This document shows positions 14,724 through 22,848 of a DNA stretch of 64,000 nucleotides, in pieces. Numbering within the stretch: the first letter of the stretch is position 1; the number at the start of each line of letters is the position of its first letter. Below the pieces are notes generated by a model. The model did no database searches, was not told the DNA's origin, and worked only from the letters and a program-made list of their open reading frames with translations. This DNA is from Aeromicrobium phragmitis (GTDB lineage Bacteria > Actinomycetota > Actinomycetes > Propionibacteriales > Nocardioidaceae), in contig NZ_RDBF01000003.1 in NCBI RefSeq assembly GCF_003674095.1, positions 186,001-250,000 on the forward strand, read 5' to 3'. The translations under genes and the position numbers were made by a program.

Positions 14724-16661
14724 CTAGAGCGCGATCTCCGGCTTGATCTGCGAGACCCGCCAGAGCCGGCGCCGGTACGCCGCGGCGCAGGTGAGCGCCA
14801 GGCAGCCGACGAGGTAGGCCGCCAGCACCGCGACCGTGCGAGGCAGTCCCTCCAGCGAGGCCCCGTACATCAGATGGCGCAGCCCGTCGACGGCGTACGT
14901 CATCGGCAGGACGTGGTGGACGGCTTGGAGCACCGGCGGGAGCGTCTGCCAGGGGAACGTCCCGCCGGCACTCGCGAGCTGCAGCACCAGGAGCACCAGT
15001 CCGAGCAGTTGCCCGACCGGCCCCAGCCACGCGTTGAGTGTGTGGACGATCGCCACGAACGTGACGCCCACCAATGCCAGAAGCGCGGCGACGTAGCCGG
15101 CGCGCACCCAGTCGATGTCGACCGCGAATCGCACCACGAGGAGCATCACGCCGGACTGGACCACGGCGATGGCTGCTGGCGTGAGCCACCCGCCGAGCGC
15201 GGTGCTCAGCGGCGACTGCCGCGCCGCGATCGCCCGGTTCGACAGCGGCCGCACCAGCAGGAACATGACGTACGCACCGACCCATGCGCCGATCGACAGG
15301 AAGAACGGCGCCAGGCCGGCGCCGTAGGTGTCGGCGGAGGCCTGCGCGACGTCCTTCGTCGTGATCGGCGAGGCGATCGTCGACGCGGTGTCCTCGCGAC
15401 GCTGATCATCCAGATCGGGAATGGAGTTGATGCCGTCGCGGAGCCCGTCCGCGAGGCGCTGCGCCCCGGTGTCGGCGGTCTCGAGTCCGGCGGCGAGTTC
15501 ACCCGCGCCGGACGCGAGCTGCTGGGAGCCGGCGAGGGCTTCCCGCTGACCGGCGACGAGTCGGGCGTTGCCCGCGGTGGCGGCGTCCAGCCCGCCGGCG
15601 AGTTGGACGCTGCCGGCGGCCAGACGATCGGCGCCGTCGGCGACCTGGCGCGATCCCTCCGCGAGCCGGTCGAGTTCCCCAGCGGTGGTCTGGACGCGAG
15701 CGTCGAGGTCGGCGAGCGGCTGCGCGAGGTGGTCGAGCCGCTGCAGGATCGCGGCACGTTCGTCCGCCGGGACACCGGCGTCGATCAAGCTCTGCTCGAT
15801 GTCCGCCCGGATGCGTGCGAGGTTCGCGTTCGTCGTGCGTGCGACACCCGCTGCAGCGTCCGCGACGCGCGCGATCTCGGCATTGCCGTCGGCCACCTGC
15901 CGGGCGCCCGGCGCCAGTTGTGCGCTGCCGTGGCGGAGCTGATGCGCGCCGTCGGCTGCCTCACCGAGGCCTGTGCCGAGCTCCTGCTGACCGGCGAGGA
16001 GCTGCTGCTGCCCGGTGCCCAGCTGGTCGGCGCCCGACTGCAGCTGGCTCGCGCCGTTCCGCGCGTCGCCGAGCCCGCCGGCAAGGCGTTGCGCGCCTTC
16101 GCCGGCCTCGCTGAGCTGCTCATGGAGCGTCGAGAAGCCAAGAAGGAAGGCGCTCGCCGCCTTCTCGCTGACGTTGGCCGCGATCGAGGAGCTCACGCGG
16201 GTGAGCACCTGGTCGGCGATCGTCGCGGAGAGGTAGTTGTTGGCCTCGTTGGTCGTGAGGATGAGCTGGGCCTGCCGCGGTTCGAAGTCCGACGTCGCAG
16301 CCAGCGCACTGGAGAAGTCGCGGGGGATGGTCAAGGCGAACAGGTACGTGCCGTCCTCGACGCCGCGAGCCGCCTCAGCGTCGCTGACCTCCTGCCAGTC
16401 GAACGAGCCGTCCTCCTCGAGGTCGTGAGCGATGTCGCGGCCGGCGTGCACCTCGCCGGCCTGGGTGGACGTCGCGGGGACGTCGTCCACGACGAGGGCT
16501 GCCTGGACCGAACCGAGCTTGCCGTAGGGGTCGTGGTTGGCCCACAGGTAGAGCGAGGCGTACAGCGTGGGGATGAGCGCGACGGCGAGGACCGCGAGCG
16601 CCGGCAATCTTCCCGCGGTCAGCCGCTGGAACTCGCTGATCGCCATCCGCAGCGACGTCAT
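14724..16661 (-). CDS. YhgE/Pip domain membrane protein
   Basis: A 645-residue protein of the YhgE/Pip family (phage infection protein / ESX-associated type, ABC-2 permease-like). One membrane helix near residues 20-37 is followed by a large extracytoplasmic region. Residues about 190-420 hold heptad-like repeats of the form LAxGxxxLAxG, typical of the family's long coiled stalk. Five to six C-terminal helices follow (from about 455), with the FPWQTLPPVLQAVHHVLPMTYAVDGLRHLMYG block. It forms a two-gene operon with the degenerate ATPase upstream (ATGA overlap), so the pair resembles an ABC-2 exporter with a non-standard ATPase. Related proteins act in phage adsorption or envelope export; no substrate can be named. 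Confidence 0.88.
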   Translation of the reverse strand: MTSLRMAISEFQRLTAGRLPALAVLAVALIPTLYASLYLWANHDPYGKLGSVQAALVVDDVPATSTQAGEVHAGRDIAHDLEEDGSFDWQEVSDAEAARGVEDGTYLFALTIPRDFSSALAATSDFEPRQAQLILTTNEANNYLSATIADQVLTRVSSSIAANVSEKAASAFLLGFSTLHEQLSEAGEGAQRLAGGLGDARNGASQLQSGADQLGTGQQQLLAGQQELGTGLGEAADGAHQLRHGSAQLAPGARQVADGNAEIARVADAAAGVARTTNANLARIRADIEQSLIDAGVPADERAAILQRLDHLAQPLADLDARVQTTAGELDRLAEGSRQVADGADRLAAGSVQLAGGLDAATAGNARLVAGQREALAGSQQLASGAGELAAGLETADTGAQRLADGLRDGINSIPDLDDQRREDTASTIASPITTKDVAQASADTYGAGLAPFFLSIGAWVGAYVMFLLVRPLSNRAIAARQSPLSTALGGWLTPAAIAVVQSGVMLLVVRFAVDIDWVRAGYVAALLALVGVTFVAIVHTLNAWLGPVGQLLGLVLLVLQLASAGGTFPWQTLPPVLQAVHHVLPMTYAVDGLRHLMYGASLEGLPRTVAVLAAYLVGCLALTCAAAYRRRLWRVSQIKPEIAL

Positions 16662-17290
16662 GCGACCACGTCCTCACCCGCGTTGCCGAGCGCGAACCGC
16701 TCGGTTCCGAGCACGCGCGCCGTCGTGGCCATGAGCTGCAGAACGACGACGAGATGCCGCTGGGCGAGTCGCTCGGCGACGGCGTAGGCGTCGTCGGCGC
16801 TGGTGCCGTACCGATCGGGGCAGCAGATGACCAGCGCTTCCGTTCCGGGCCGCAAGGCGGCGAGTTCGGCCAACACCATCAGCCGCACGGCGCCGGGAAC
16901 CTCCTCCACGCGGGTACCGTGCCACGCGTCCGCGTCGTGGTGATCCAGCCACGTGCGCACCGCGCGCGCTCCGGCAGGCCGGCCGGCCATCGCCAGCTCC
17001 TCGGCGACGATGGTCGAGAGCTTCAGCACCTCGTCGGGTTCGGAGACGTCCGGGACGTCCACGAGGGCGACCGACTCGCGGAGAGTCTGCGCCGCTCGCT
17101 CACCGTCCACGAGCACGTGCCCGCGGTCCGGCCGCAGGCGGCCCCCGAGGACGAGCGACAAGGCCGTGTGTCCCGCGCCGGGTGGTCCCTCGACGACACA
17201 GACGTCGCCACTGCGCGCCTGCGCGCTCGTGGGGCGCAGGACCGTGGCGTGCGGTCCGTCGACCGAGATCGCGATGGCCTCGAGTTGCAT
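16658..17290 (-). CDS. Degenerate ABC-type ATP-binding protein paired with YhgE/Pip
   Basis: A 210-residue ABC ATPase-like protein. The ATG at 17290 is chosen because AAGGAG lies 8 bases upstream; a 19-codon N-terminal extension is possible. The order is that of an ABC domain, but key residues are changed. Walker A reads GPPGAGHT (residues 35-42) with His41 in place of the invariant lysine. The LSGGQ signature is replaced by EVPGAVRL, and the Walker B/catalytic Glu region reads ALVICCPDRYG instead of LLLDEP. It may bind nucleotide weakly or act as a structural partner of the YhgE/Pip permease encoded next, with which it shares an ATGA overlap. Either this is a specialised clade or the pair no longer uses ATP in the usual way. 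Confidence 0.75.
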   Translation of the reverse strand: MQLEAIAISVDGPHATVLRPTSAQARSGDVCVVEGPPGAGHTALSLVLGGRLRPDRGHVLVDGERAAQTLRESVALVDVPDVSEPDEVLKLSTIVAEELAMAGRPAGARAVRTWLDHHDADAWHGTRVEEVPGAVRLMVLAELAALRPGTEALVICCPDRYGTSADDAYAVAERLAQRHLVVVLQLMATTARVLGTERFALGNAGEDVVA

Positions 17291-17418
17291 ACTGTCCGCT
17301 CCTTCACAGACCCCCGCCGCGGTGGCGATGGGGTTCGACCGCACCATCGTCCTCCATGCATCGGCGACGACGAGACAGGCCGGAGGGGTGAGGGGCGCGT
17401 CTCACTAGACTGGAGCCC

Positions 17419-19005
17419 ATGGCCGAACGGACCTTCTACGTCACCACGCCCATCTACTACGTCAACGACGCGCCGCACATCGGCCACGGCTACACGACGG
17501 TCATGGGCGACATCCTCACGCGGTGGCACCGCCAGCGCGGCGAGCGGGTCTGGTACCTCACCGGCGTCGACGAGCACGGCCAGAAGGTGCTGCGCAAGGC
17601 GGACGCCAACGGCGTCTCCCCGCAAGAGTGGGTCGACCGGCTCGTCGAGGACGAGTGGAAGCCCATGTTGAAGACGACCGACGTGGCCAACGACGACTTC
17701 ATCCGCACCACCGAAGAACGGCACGAGAAGGGCGCGCAGGCGTTCTGGCAGGACCTCTACGACCGCGGCGCGGTCTACAAAGGCTCCTTCTCCGGCTGGT
17801 ACAGCGTGAGCAGCGAGGAGTTCGTCGGCGACGACGACGTCATCGACGGCGAGGGGGAGGACGAGGGCTTCAAGGTCTCGGCACTCGACGGCAGCCGCGT
17901 GGAGTACATGACGGAGGAGAACTACTTCTTCCGGCTCAGCGAGTACACGGACCGGTTGCTCGCGTTGTACGAGGAGCACCCGGAGTTCATCCAGCCCGAG
18001 TCGAGCCGCAACGAGATCATCTCCTTCGTCAAGCGCGGCCTGAAGGATCTCTCGATCTCCCGCTCGACCTTCGACTGGGGCATCCCCGTGCCCTGGGACG
18101 ACGAGCACGTCATGTACGTGTGGATCGAGGCGCTGCTCAATTACGTCACCGCCGCGGGATACGGCGTCGATCCGGAGCGGTTCGAGGACCTGTGGCCGGC
18201 GAACGTCCACATCGTCGGCAAGGACATCGCCCGCTTCCACGCGGTGATCTGGCCGGCCATGCTGATGGCCGCCGGTCAGCCGGTGCCGCATCGCGTCTTC
18301 GCCCACGGCTGGCTGCTCGTCGGCGGGCAGAAGATGTCCAAGAGCAAGGCCAACGGCATCCACCCCGACGAGATCGTCTCGACCTTCGGTTCGGACGCGT
18401 ACCGCTACTACTTCAGTCGCGCGCTCACGTTCGGCAGCGACGGCTCGATCTCCTGGGAGGACATCCACGCCCGGTATCACGCGGAGTTGGCCAACGGGTT
18501 CGGCAATCTCGCGTCGCGCGTCGCGGCGATGATCGGTAAGTACCACGATGGTGCTCTGCCTGCTGCCGGCGAGCACGGGCCGGCGGAGAAGGCGCTCATC
18601 GACACGATCGGCGCCTCGGTCGCCGCCGCCGACTCCGCCATCGAGCGGATCGCCCCGCAGGAGGCGATGGTCGAGGTGTGGCGGATCGTCGACGCGCTCA
18701 ACGGCTACCTCACCGAGCAGGCGCCGTGGAAGCTCGCGAAGGACGACACCCAGAGCGGCCGGCTCGCCACGATCCTGGCTACCGCGGCCGAGGGGCTGCG
18801 GGTGCTGGCCGTCGTCCTCCATCCGGTCACGCCCAAGGCATGCGCCGCGCTGTGGGAGTCTCTCGGCGCCGAACCCGTACTCGGCGCCCTCGCCGAGCAG
18901 CGTCTCGACGAGGTCGCTCGGTGGGGTCAACTCCCGACCGGCACCCCCATCACGAAGGTGCCCTCGCTGTTCCCGCGTATCGAGCTGCCCGAGCAGGAGG
19001 GCTGA
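17419..19005 (+). CDS. metG: Methionyl-tRNA synthetase
   Basis: A 528-residue class Ia synthetase that charges tRNA-Met. It has the HIGH motif as PHIGHGY near the N-terminus, DEHGQK, and KMSKSKAN in the catalytic loop, then an alpha-helical anticodon-binding domain. The insertion reads GSFSGWYSVSSEEFVG without the CxxC zinc knuckle, so this is the zinc-less (MetG2-like) form; no C-terminal tRNA-binding EMAP domain is present, and length fits that form. TAGACT (17406-17411) lies 13 bases upstream of the ATG, so the message is probably leaderless. It is followed by tatD with a one-base overlap, the classic metG-tatD-rpfB-ksgA-ispE order. Confidence 0.97.
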   Translation: MAERTFYVTTPIYYVNDAPHIGHGYTTVMGDILTRWHRQRGERVWYLTGVDEHGQKVLRKADANGVSPQEWVDRLVEDEWKPMLKTTDVANDDFIRTTEERHEKGAQAFWQDLYDRGAVYKGSFSGWYSVSSEEFVGDDDVIDGEGEDEGFKVSALDGSRVEYMTEENYFFRLSEYTDRLLALYEEHPEFIQPESSRNEIISFVKRGLKDLSISRSTFDWGIPVPWDDEHVMYVWIEALLNYVTAAGYGVDPERFEDLWPANVHIVGKDIARFHAVIWPAMLMAAGQPVPHRVFAHGWLLVGGQKMSKSKANGIHPDEIVSTFGSDAYRYYFSRALTFGSDGSISWEDIHARYHAELANGFGNLASRVAAMIGKYHDGALPAAGEHGPAEKALIDTIGASVAAADSAIERIAPQEAMVEVWRIVDALNGYLTEQAPWKLAKDDTQSGRLATILATAAEGLRVLAVVLHPVTPKACAALWESLGAEPVLGALAEQRLDEVARWGQLPTGTPITKVPSLFPRIELPEQEG

Positions 19006-19859
19006 TGGCGGACCGCACCGAAGGGTGGCCGGACGCGCCGGAGCCGCTGCCGTCGCCGGTGGTGGACAACCACTGCCACCTCGACCATCGGATTCGCGGT
19101 GGACTCCTCATCCCGACCGACGAAGCGCTCGACCGGGCCGCCGAGGTGGGCGTCACGCGGGTGGTGCAGGTGGGGTGCGACGTGCCCAGCAGCCGTTGGG
19201 CGGTGGACGCCGCGCGACAGTTCGCGTCGGTCGTGGCGGCCGTCGCGATGCACCCCAATGACGCCGCTCGACTCGACGACTCCGTGTTAGATGGCGCACT
19301 CTCTCAGATCGATGAGATGGCCGGTGATCCGGTGGTGCGGGCGGTAGGAGAGACCGGTCTGGACTACTTCCGCACCGGCCCCGAACTGCGCCCGCGGCAG
19401 CATCGTTCCTTTCGCGAACACATCCGGATCGCCAAGCGTCACGACCGCACGCTGGTCATCCACGACCGCGATGCTCACGAGGACGTCCTGGCGATCCTCG
19501 ACGACGAAGGCGTCCCCGATCGGGTCGTCATGCACTGCTTCTCCGGCGGGCCGGAGTTCGCCCGAGATTGCCTGGAACGCGGCGCTTTTCTGTCCTTCGC
19601 CGGCACGGTCACCTTCAAGAACGCCGCGTATCTGCGCGACGCCCTCCAGGTCACTCCGCTCGACCGGATCCTGGTCGAGACGGACGCGCCGTTCCTGACC
19701 CCCGAACCTCATCGCGGCCGGCCCAACGCGTCGTTCCTGGTGCCCCACACGGTGCGGCTCATCGCCGACGAGCTGGACGTCGAACTGGCCACCTTGTGCG
19801 AGCAGATCAGCGCGAACACCGATCGGGCGTTCGGAGGGTCCTGGCCGTCCAGAAGGTGA
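19005..19859 (+). CDS. tatD: TatD family metal-dependent deoxyribonuclease
   Basis: A 284-residue TIM-barrel hydrolase with the TatD metal ligands: DNHCHLDH (HxH), GETGLDYF (Glu), VIHDRDAHEDV (His), MHCFSGG (His) and VETDAPFL (Asp). TatD proteins are 3'-5' exonucleases or D-aminoacyl-tRNA deacylase-like enzymes acting in DNA repair and turnover. The start was set at ATG 19005 because it overlaps the metG stop (TGATG) and gives the usual length; the frame stays open further upstream inside metG. Translationally coupled to metG. Confidence 0.93.
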   Translation: MADRTEGWPDAPEPLPSPVVDNHCHLDHRIRGGLLIPTDEALDRAAEVGVTRVVQVGCDVPSSRWAVDAARQFASVVAAVAMHPNDAARLDDSVLDGALSQIDEMAGDPVVRAVGETGLDYFRTGPELRPRQHRSFREHIRIAKRHDRTLVIHDRDAHEDVLAILDDEGVPDRVVMHCFSGGPEFARDCLERGAFLSFAGTVTFKNAAYLRDALQVTPLDRILVETDAPFLTPEPHRGRPNASFLVPHTVRLIADELDVELATLCEQISANTDRAFGGSWPSRR

Positions 19860-19934
19860 GGGAAAGCTTGACTGCCCGTGGCAGCCTCGGTCAAGGTGGA
19901 CAGGTTGTCAACGACGTTTGTTGAGGTTTGATTC

Positions 19935-21059
19935 GTGCAGTTTTCGGTTCCCGAACTCCATCCGAAGAGCGTGCTGAAGCTCGTCGCCGCGGTCGCCGCG
20001 GTGGTGATCGCGACGGCCGGTCTCGTGGCGGCGGCTGAGTTCGATCAGAAGGTCACGCTCGATGTCGACGGTGAGATCACCACGACACGGACCTCGGCCG
20101 AGACGGTCGACGAGCTGTTGACCAGCCAGGGCGTCGAGCCACGTCCGGAGGACAAGGTCTCTCACGATCTCGACGCTCCGCTCCCGGACGACGAGACGAT
20201 CTCGGTGCGCTACGCCAAGCCCGTCACGGTCGTCGTCGACGGCGAGACCACGGACGAGGTCACGCACGCCATCTCCGTCGAGGAGCTCCTCGACGATCTG
20301 GACGTCGACCCGGCCGAGGGCGCGTACGTCTCGGCGAAGCTCGATGACAAGCTCAACCGCTTCGGCGAAGAAATCGTCGTGAGCACTCCGAAGACCATCA
20401 CCGTCACCGCCGACGGCAAGGACCAGCAGGTCGAGACCAACAAGCCCACGGTGCAGGACGTGCTGGACGAGGCCGGGGTCAAGGTCGACGAGGACGACGA
20501 GGTCGAACCCGGCCTCGAGAGCTACGTCGCCAAGGACACCAGCGCTCTGCGCGTGGTGCGCATCGAGAAGGTCACCCGCACCGAGACCGTTCCGGTCGAC
20601 TTCGAGGTTCAGGTCCAGGAGGACGCCTCCTTGCCCAAGGGCGAGAAGGAAGTCGTCACCGCGGGTGAGCCCGGCGAGGCGACCGAGGAAGTCCAGCTCG
20701 TGCTGGCCGACGGCGAGGTTCGTGAGCGTACCGTCGTGTCACGCAGCACGGTCCGTGAGCCCGTCGCTCAGGTCGAGAAGCGCGGCACGAAGCAGCCCGA
20801 CACCGCCCCTGCCGTCGCCGACGGCAGCGTGTGGGACCGGCTGGCGCAGTGCGAGTCCGGTGGCAACTGGGCGGCGAACACCGGCAACGGGTACTACGGC
20901 GGCGTGCAGTTCAGCGCGCAGACGTGGCGCTCGGTCGGTGGCACGGGCTTGCCGCACGAGCACAGCCGGGAGGAGCAGATCCACCGCGCGTCGATCCTGC
21001 AGCAGCGTGCCGGCTGGGGTCAGTGGCCGGCCTGCTCGTCGAAGCTGGGCCTGCGCTGA
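19935..21059 (+). CDS. rpfB: Resuscitation-promoting factor RpfB (lytic transglycosylase-like)
   Basis: A 374-residue secreted or membrane-anchored cell-wall enzyme. After an N-terminal helix (about residues 13-33) come three DUF348 repeats (about 35-190), a G5 adhesive domain (about 205-285), and the C-terminal Rpf catalytic domain from [14 protein letters not shown] to the C-terminus. The catalytic Glu is in CESGGNW, and two cysteines (CESGG and PACSSK) can form the known disulfide. It cleaves peptidoglycan glycan strands and supports exit from dormancy. GTG 19935 has GAGG 9 bases upstream. The 75-bp gap upstream is too short for the c-di-AMP riboswitch that sometimes precedes rpf genes. 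Confidence 0.95.
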   Translation: MQFSVPELHPKSVLKLVAAVAAVVIATAGLVAAAEFDQKVTLDVDGEITTTRTSAETVDELLTSQGVEPRPEDKVSHDLDAPLPDDETISVRYAKPVTVVVDGETTDEVTHAISVEELLDDLDVDPAEGAYVSAKLDDKLNRFGEEIVVSTPKTITVTADGKDQQVETNKPTVQDVLDEAGVKVDEDDEVEPGLESYVAKDTSALRVVRIEKVTRTETVPVDFEVQVQEDASLPKGEKEVVTAGEPGEATEEVQLVLADGEVRERTVVSRSTVREPVAQVEKRGTKQPDTAPAVADGSVWDRLAQCESGGNWAANTGNGYYGGVQFSAQTWRSVGGTGLPHEHSREEQIHRASILQQRAGWGQWPACSSKLGLR

Positions 21060-21907
21060 CGACGTCCGAAGCACCGCGGTTGCTGGGGGCGGCGGACATC
21101 CGCCGCATCGCCCACGAGGTCGGCTTGCGACCGACCAAGCAGCGCGGACAGAACTTCGTCACCGACGGCAACACGGTGCGGCGCATCGTGCGCGAGGCCG
21201 GGGTCGGTCCCGACGACGTGGTCGTCGAGATCGGCCCCGGTCTCGGCTCTCTCACCCTGGCGCTGATGGCGGAGGCCGCCCACGTGACGGCCATCGAGAT
21301 CGACGACGTGCTCGCCGCGCGACTCCCGGCCACCGCAGCCGAGTTCGCGGGCCCGTTGGCAGACCGCCTGACGGTCGTCCACGCCGACGCGCTGCGGGTC
21401 GACTCGCTCCCCGGTCCCGCCCCCACCGCGCTCGTCGCCAATCTCCCGTACAACGTCTCGGTCCCGGTGCTGTTGCACATGCTCCAGACGTTCGACTCGA
21501 TCGCGTCGGTGTTGGTCATGGTGCAGGCCGAGGTCGCGCACCGGCTCGCGGCGGGTCCCGGCTCACGCACCTACGGAGTACCGAGCGTGAAGGCTTCGTG
21601 GTACGCCGACGTACGACTCGCCGGCGCCGTCGGCCGGACCGTCTTCTGGCCGGTGCCGAACGTCGACTCCGCGCTGGTACGGCTGTCCCGGCGCCCTCCG
21701 CCGTCCGCTGACCGGGAAGCGACGTTCCGACTCATCGACGCCGCGTTCGCCCAGCGGCGTAAGACGCTTCGCGCGGCCCTGACGCCGCACTTCGGAACCG
21801 GCGAGGCGGCCGAACAAGCGTTGCGCGCCGCCGGCATCGATCCGCGGACGCGTGGCGAGCAACTGGCGGTCGAGGACTTCGCGCGGCTCGCCGGCGAGCG
21901 CCGCTAG
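21023..21907 (+). CDS. ksgA: 16S rRNA (adenine1518-N6/adenine1519-N6)-dimethyltransferase
   Basis: A RsmA/KsgA methyltransferase that dimethylates A1518 and A1519 during 30S maturation. Motifs are [26 protein letters not shown] (SAM binding), [15 protein letters not shown] (catalytic NLPY) and the C-terminal helical domain with [12 protein letters not shown]. The start is uncertain: no ATG is available. GTG 21023 (294 residues) overlaps rpfB by 37 bases and has GGGG just upstream. TTG 21080 would give a shorter protein, and a CTG at 21056 would overlap the rpfB stop as CTGA. I use 21023 as the first conventional start giving a complete N-terminus. Coupled to rpfB. Confidence 0.93.
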   Translation: MAGLLVEAGPALTTSEAPRLLGAADIRRIAHEVGLRPTKQRGQNFVTDGNTVRRIVREAGVGPDDVVVEIGPGLGSLTLALMAEAAHVTAIEIDDVLAARLPATAAEFAGPLADRLTVVHADALRVDSLPGPAPTALVANLPYNVSVPVLLHMLQTFDSIASVLVMVQAEVAHRLAAGPGSRTYGVPSVKASWYADVRLAGAVGRTVFWPVPNVDSALVRLSRRPPPSADREATFRLIDAAFAQRRKTLRAALTPHFGTGEAAEQALRAAGIDPRTRGEQLAVEDFARLAGERR

Positions 21908-21930
21908 GCGCATGCCCTAGCGTTGGTCCG

Positions 21931-22848
21931 GTGCGAAGTGTGAAGGTGCGCGTCCCGGCGAAAATCAACCTGGCGCTCCATGTCGGAGCGGCCCGGGCCG
22001 ACGGCTACCACCAGTTGGCCACGGTCTTTCACGCGATCGACATCCACGACGAGATCACGGCGACGGCGAGTCACGACGGTGCCGTCAACGTCGAGGTGGT
22101 CGACATCCTGGGGAAGCCCATGCCCCACGTCCCGAGCGACCGCACGAACCTCGCGGCGCAAGCGGCGCTCCTGCTGCGTGACCGCTTGGCCGAACCCGAT
22201 CTCGGCGTCCATCTGCGCATCCGCAAGGCGATTCCCGTGGCCGGAGGAATGGCGGGCGGTTCGGCCGATGCCGCCGGTGCGCTCCTGGCCTGCAATGACG
22301 TTTGGCGAGGCGGCCTCACCCGGCGCGAGCTCGACACCCTCGCTGCCGTTCTCGGCAGTGACGTGCCGTTCCTGCTGCACGGCGGCAATGCGCTCGGCAC
22401 GGGACGGGGTGAGCAGGTCACCCCGGTCTTGTCGCGTTCGACCTTCCACTGGGTCCTCGGGGTGTACGCCGAGGGGATGTCCACACCCGCGGTCTACGCG
22501 GAGTTCGACCGCCTGTCCGAGGGGCGGGGCAAGAACACGCCCGACGAGCCCCACGGGGTCCTCGCCGCGCTCGGCAGCGGTGACCCGGAAGCCCTCGCCG
22601 GGGCCATGCGCAACGACCTCACCGACGCGGCCCTCTCGTTGCGCCCGGAGCTGGCGCGCGGTCTCGACGTGGGCTCTGCCAGGCCGCCGTTGACGGGCCT
22701 CCTCTCCGGCTCGGGACCGACGACCGTGTTCCTCATGCCCGACTCCGAGAGCGCAGAGGTCTTCTCGGTCGACCTGCGCGATCAGGGCATCTTCGACGGC
22801 GTGGTCGTCGCCGAGGGCCCCGCCGCCGGTGCGCGGGTGGTCGGCTGA
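21931..22848 (+). CDS. ispE: 4-diphosphocytidyl-2-C-methyl-D-erythritol kinase
   Basis: A 305-residue GHMP kinase of the MEP isoprenoid pathway, phosphorylating CDP-ME at the 2-hydroxyl. It has VRVPAKINLALHVG (Lys/Asn pair), the ATP loop PVAGGMAGGSADAAGALLACN, and the C-terminal LLSGSGPTTVFLM motif 3. GTG 21931 lies 13 bases after the start of TAGCGT (21918-21923), so it is probably leaderless even though ksgA ends only 24 bases upstream. It provides precursors for the polyprenyl-phosphate carriers used by the glycan genes in this window. The stop overlaps the next ATG (TGATG). Confidence 0.96.
   Translation: MRSVKVRVPAKINLALHVGAARADGYHQLATVFHAIDIHDEITATASHDGAVNVEVVDILGKPMPHVPSDRTNLAAQAALLLRDRLAEPDLGVHLRIRKAIPVAGGMAGGSADAAGALLACNDVWRGGLTRRELDTLAAVLGSDVPFLLHGGNALGTGRGEQVTPVLSRSTFHWVLGVYAEGMSTPAVYAEFDRLSEGRGKNTPDEPHGVLAALGSGDPEALAGAMRNDLTDAALSLRPELARGLDVGSARPPLTGLLSGSGPTTVFLMPDSESAEVFSVDLRDQGIFDGVVVAEGPAAGARVVG

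Noticed and set aside
14874-16787. A 637-codon plus-strand frame opposite the YhgE/Pip gene
   Set aside because: The repetitive composition mirrors the LAxG repeats of the real minus-strand protein.
19860-19934. c-di-AMP (ydaO-type) riboswitch upstream of rpfB
   Set aside because: The gap is only 75 bp and lacks the conserved multi-helix sequence blocks.
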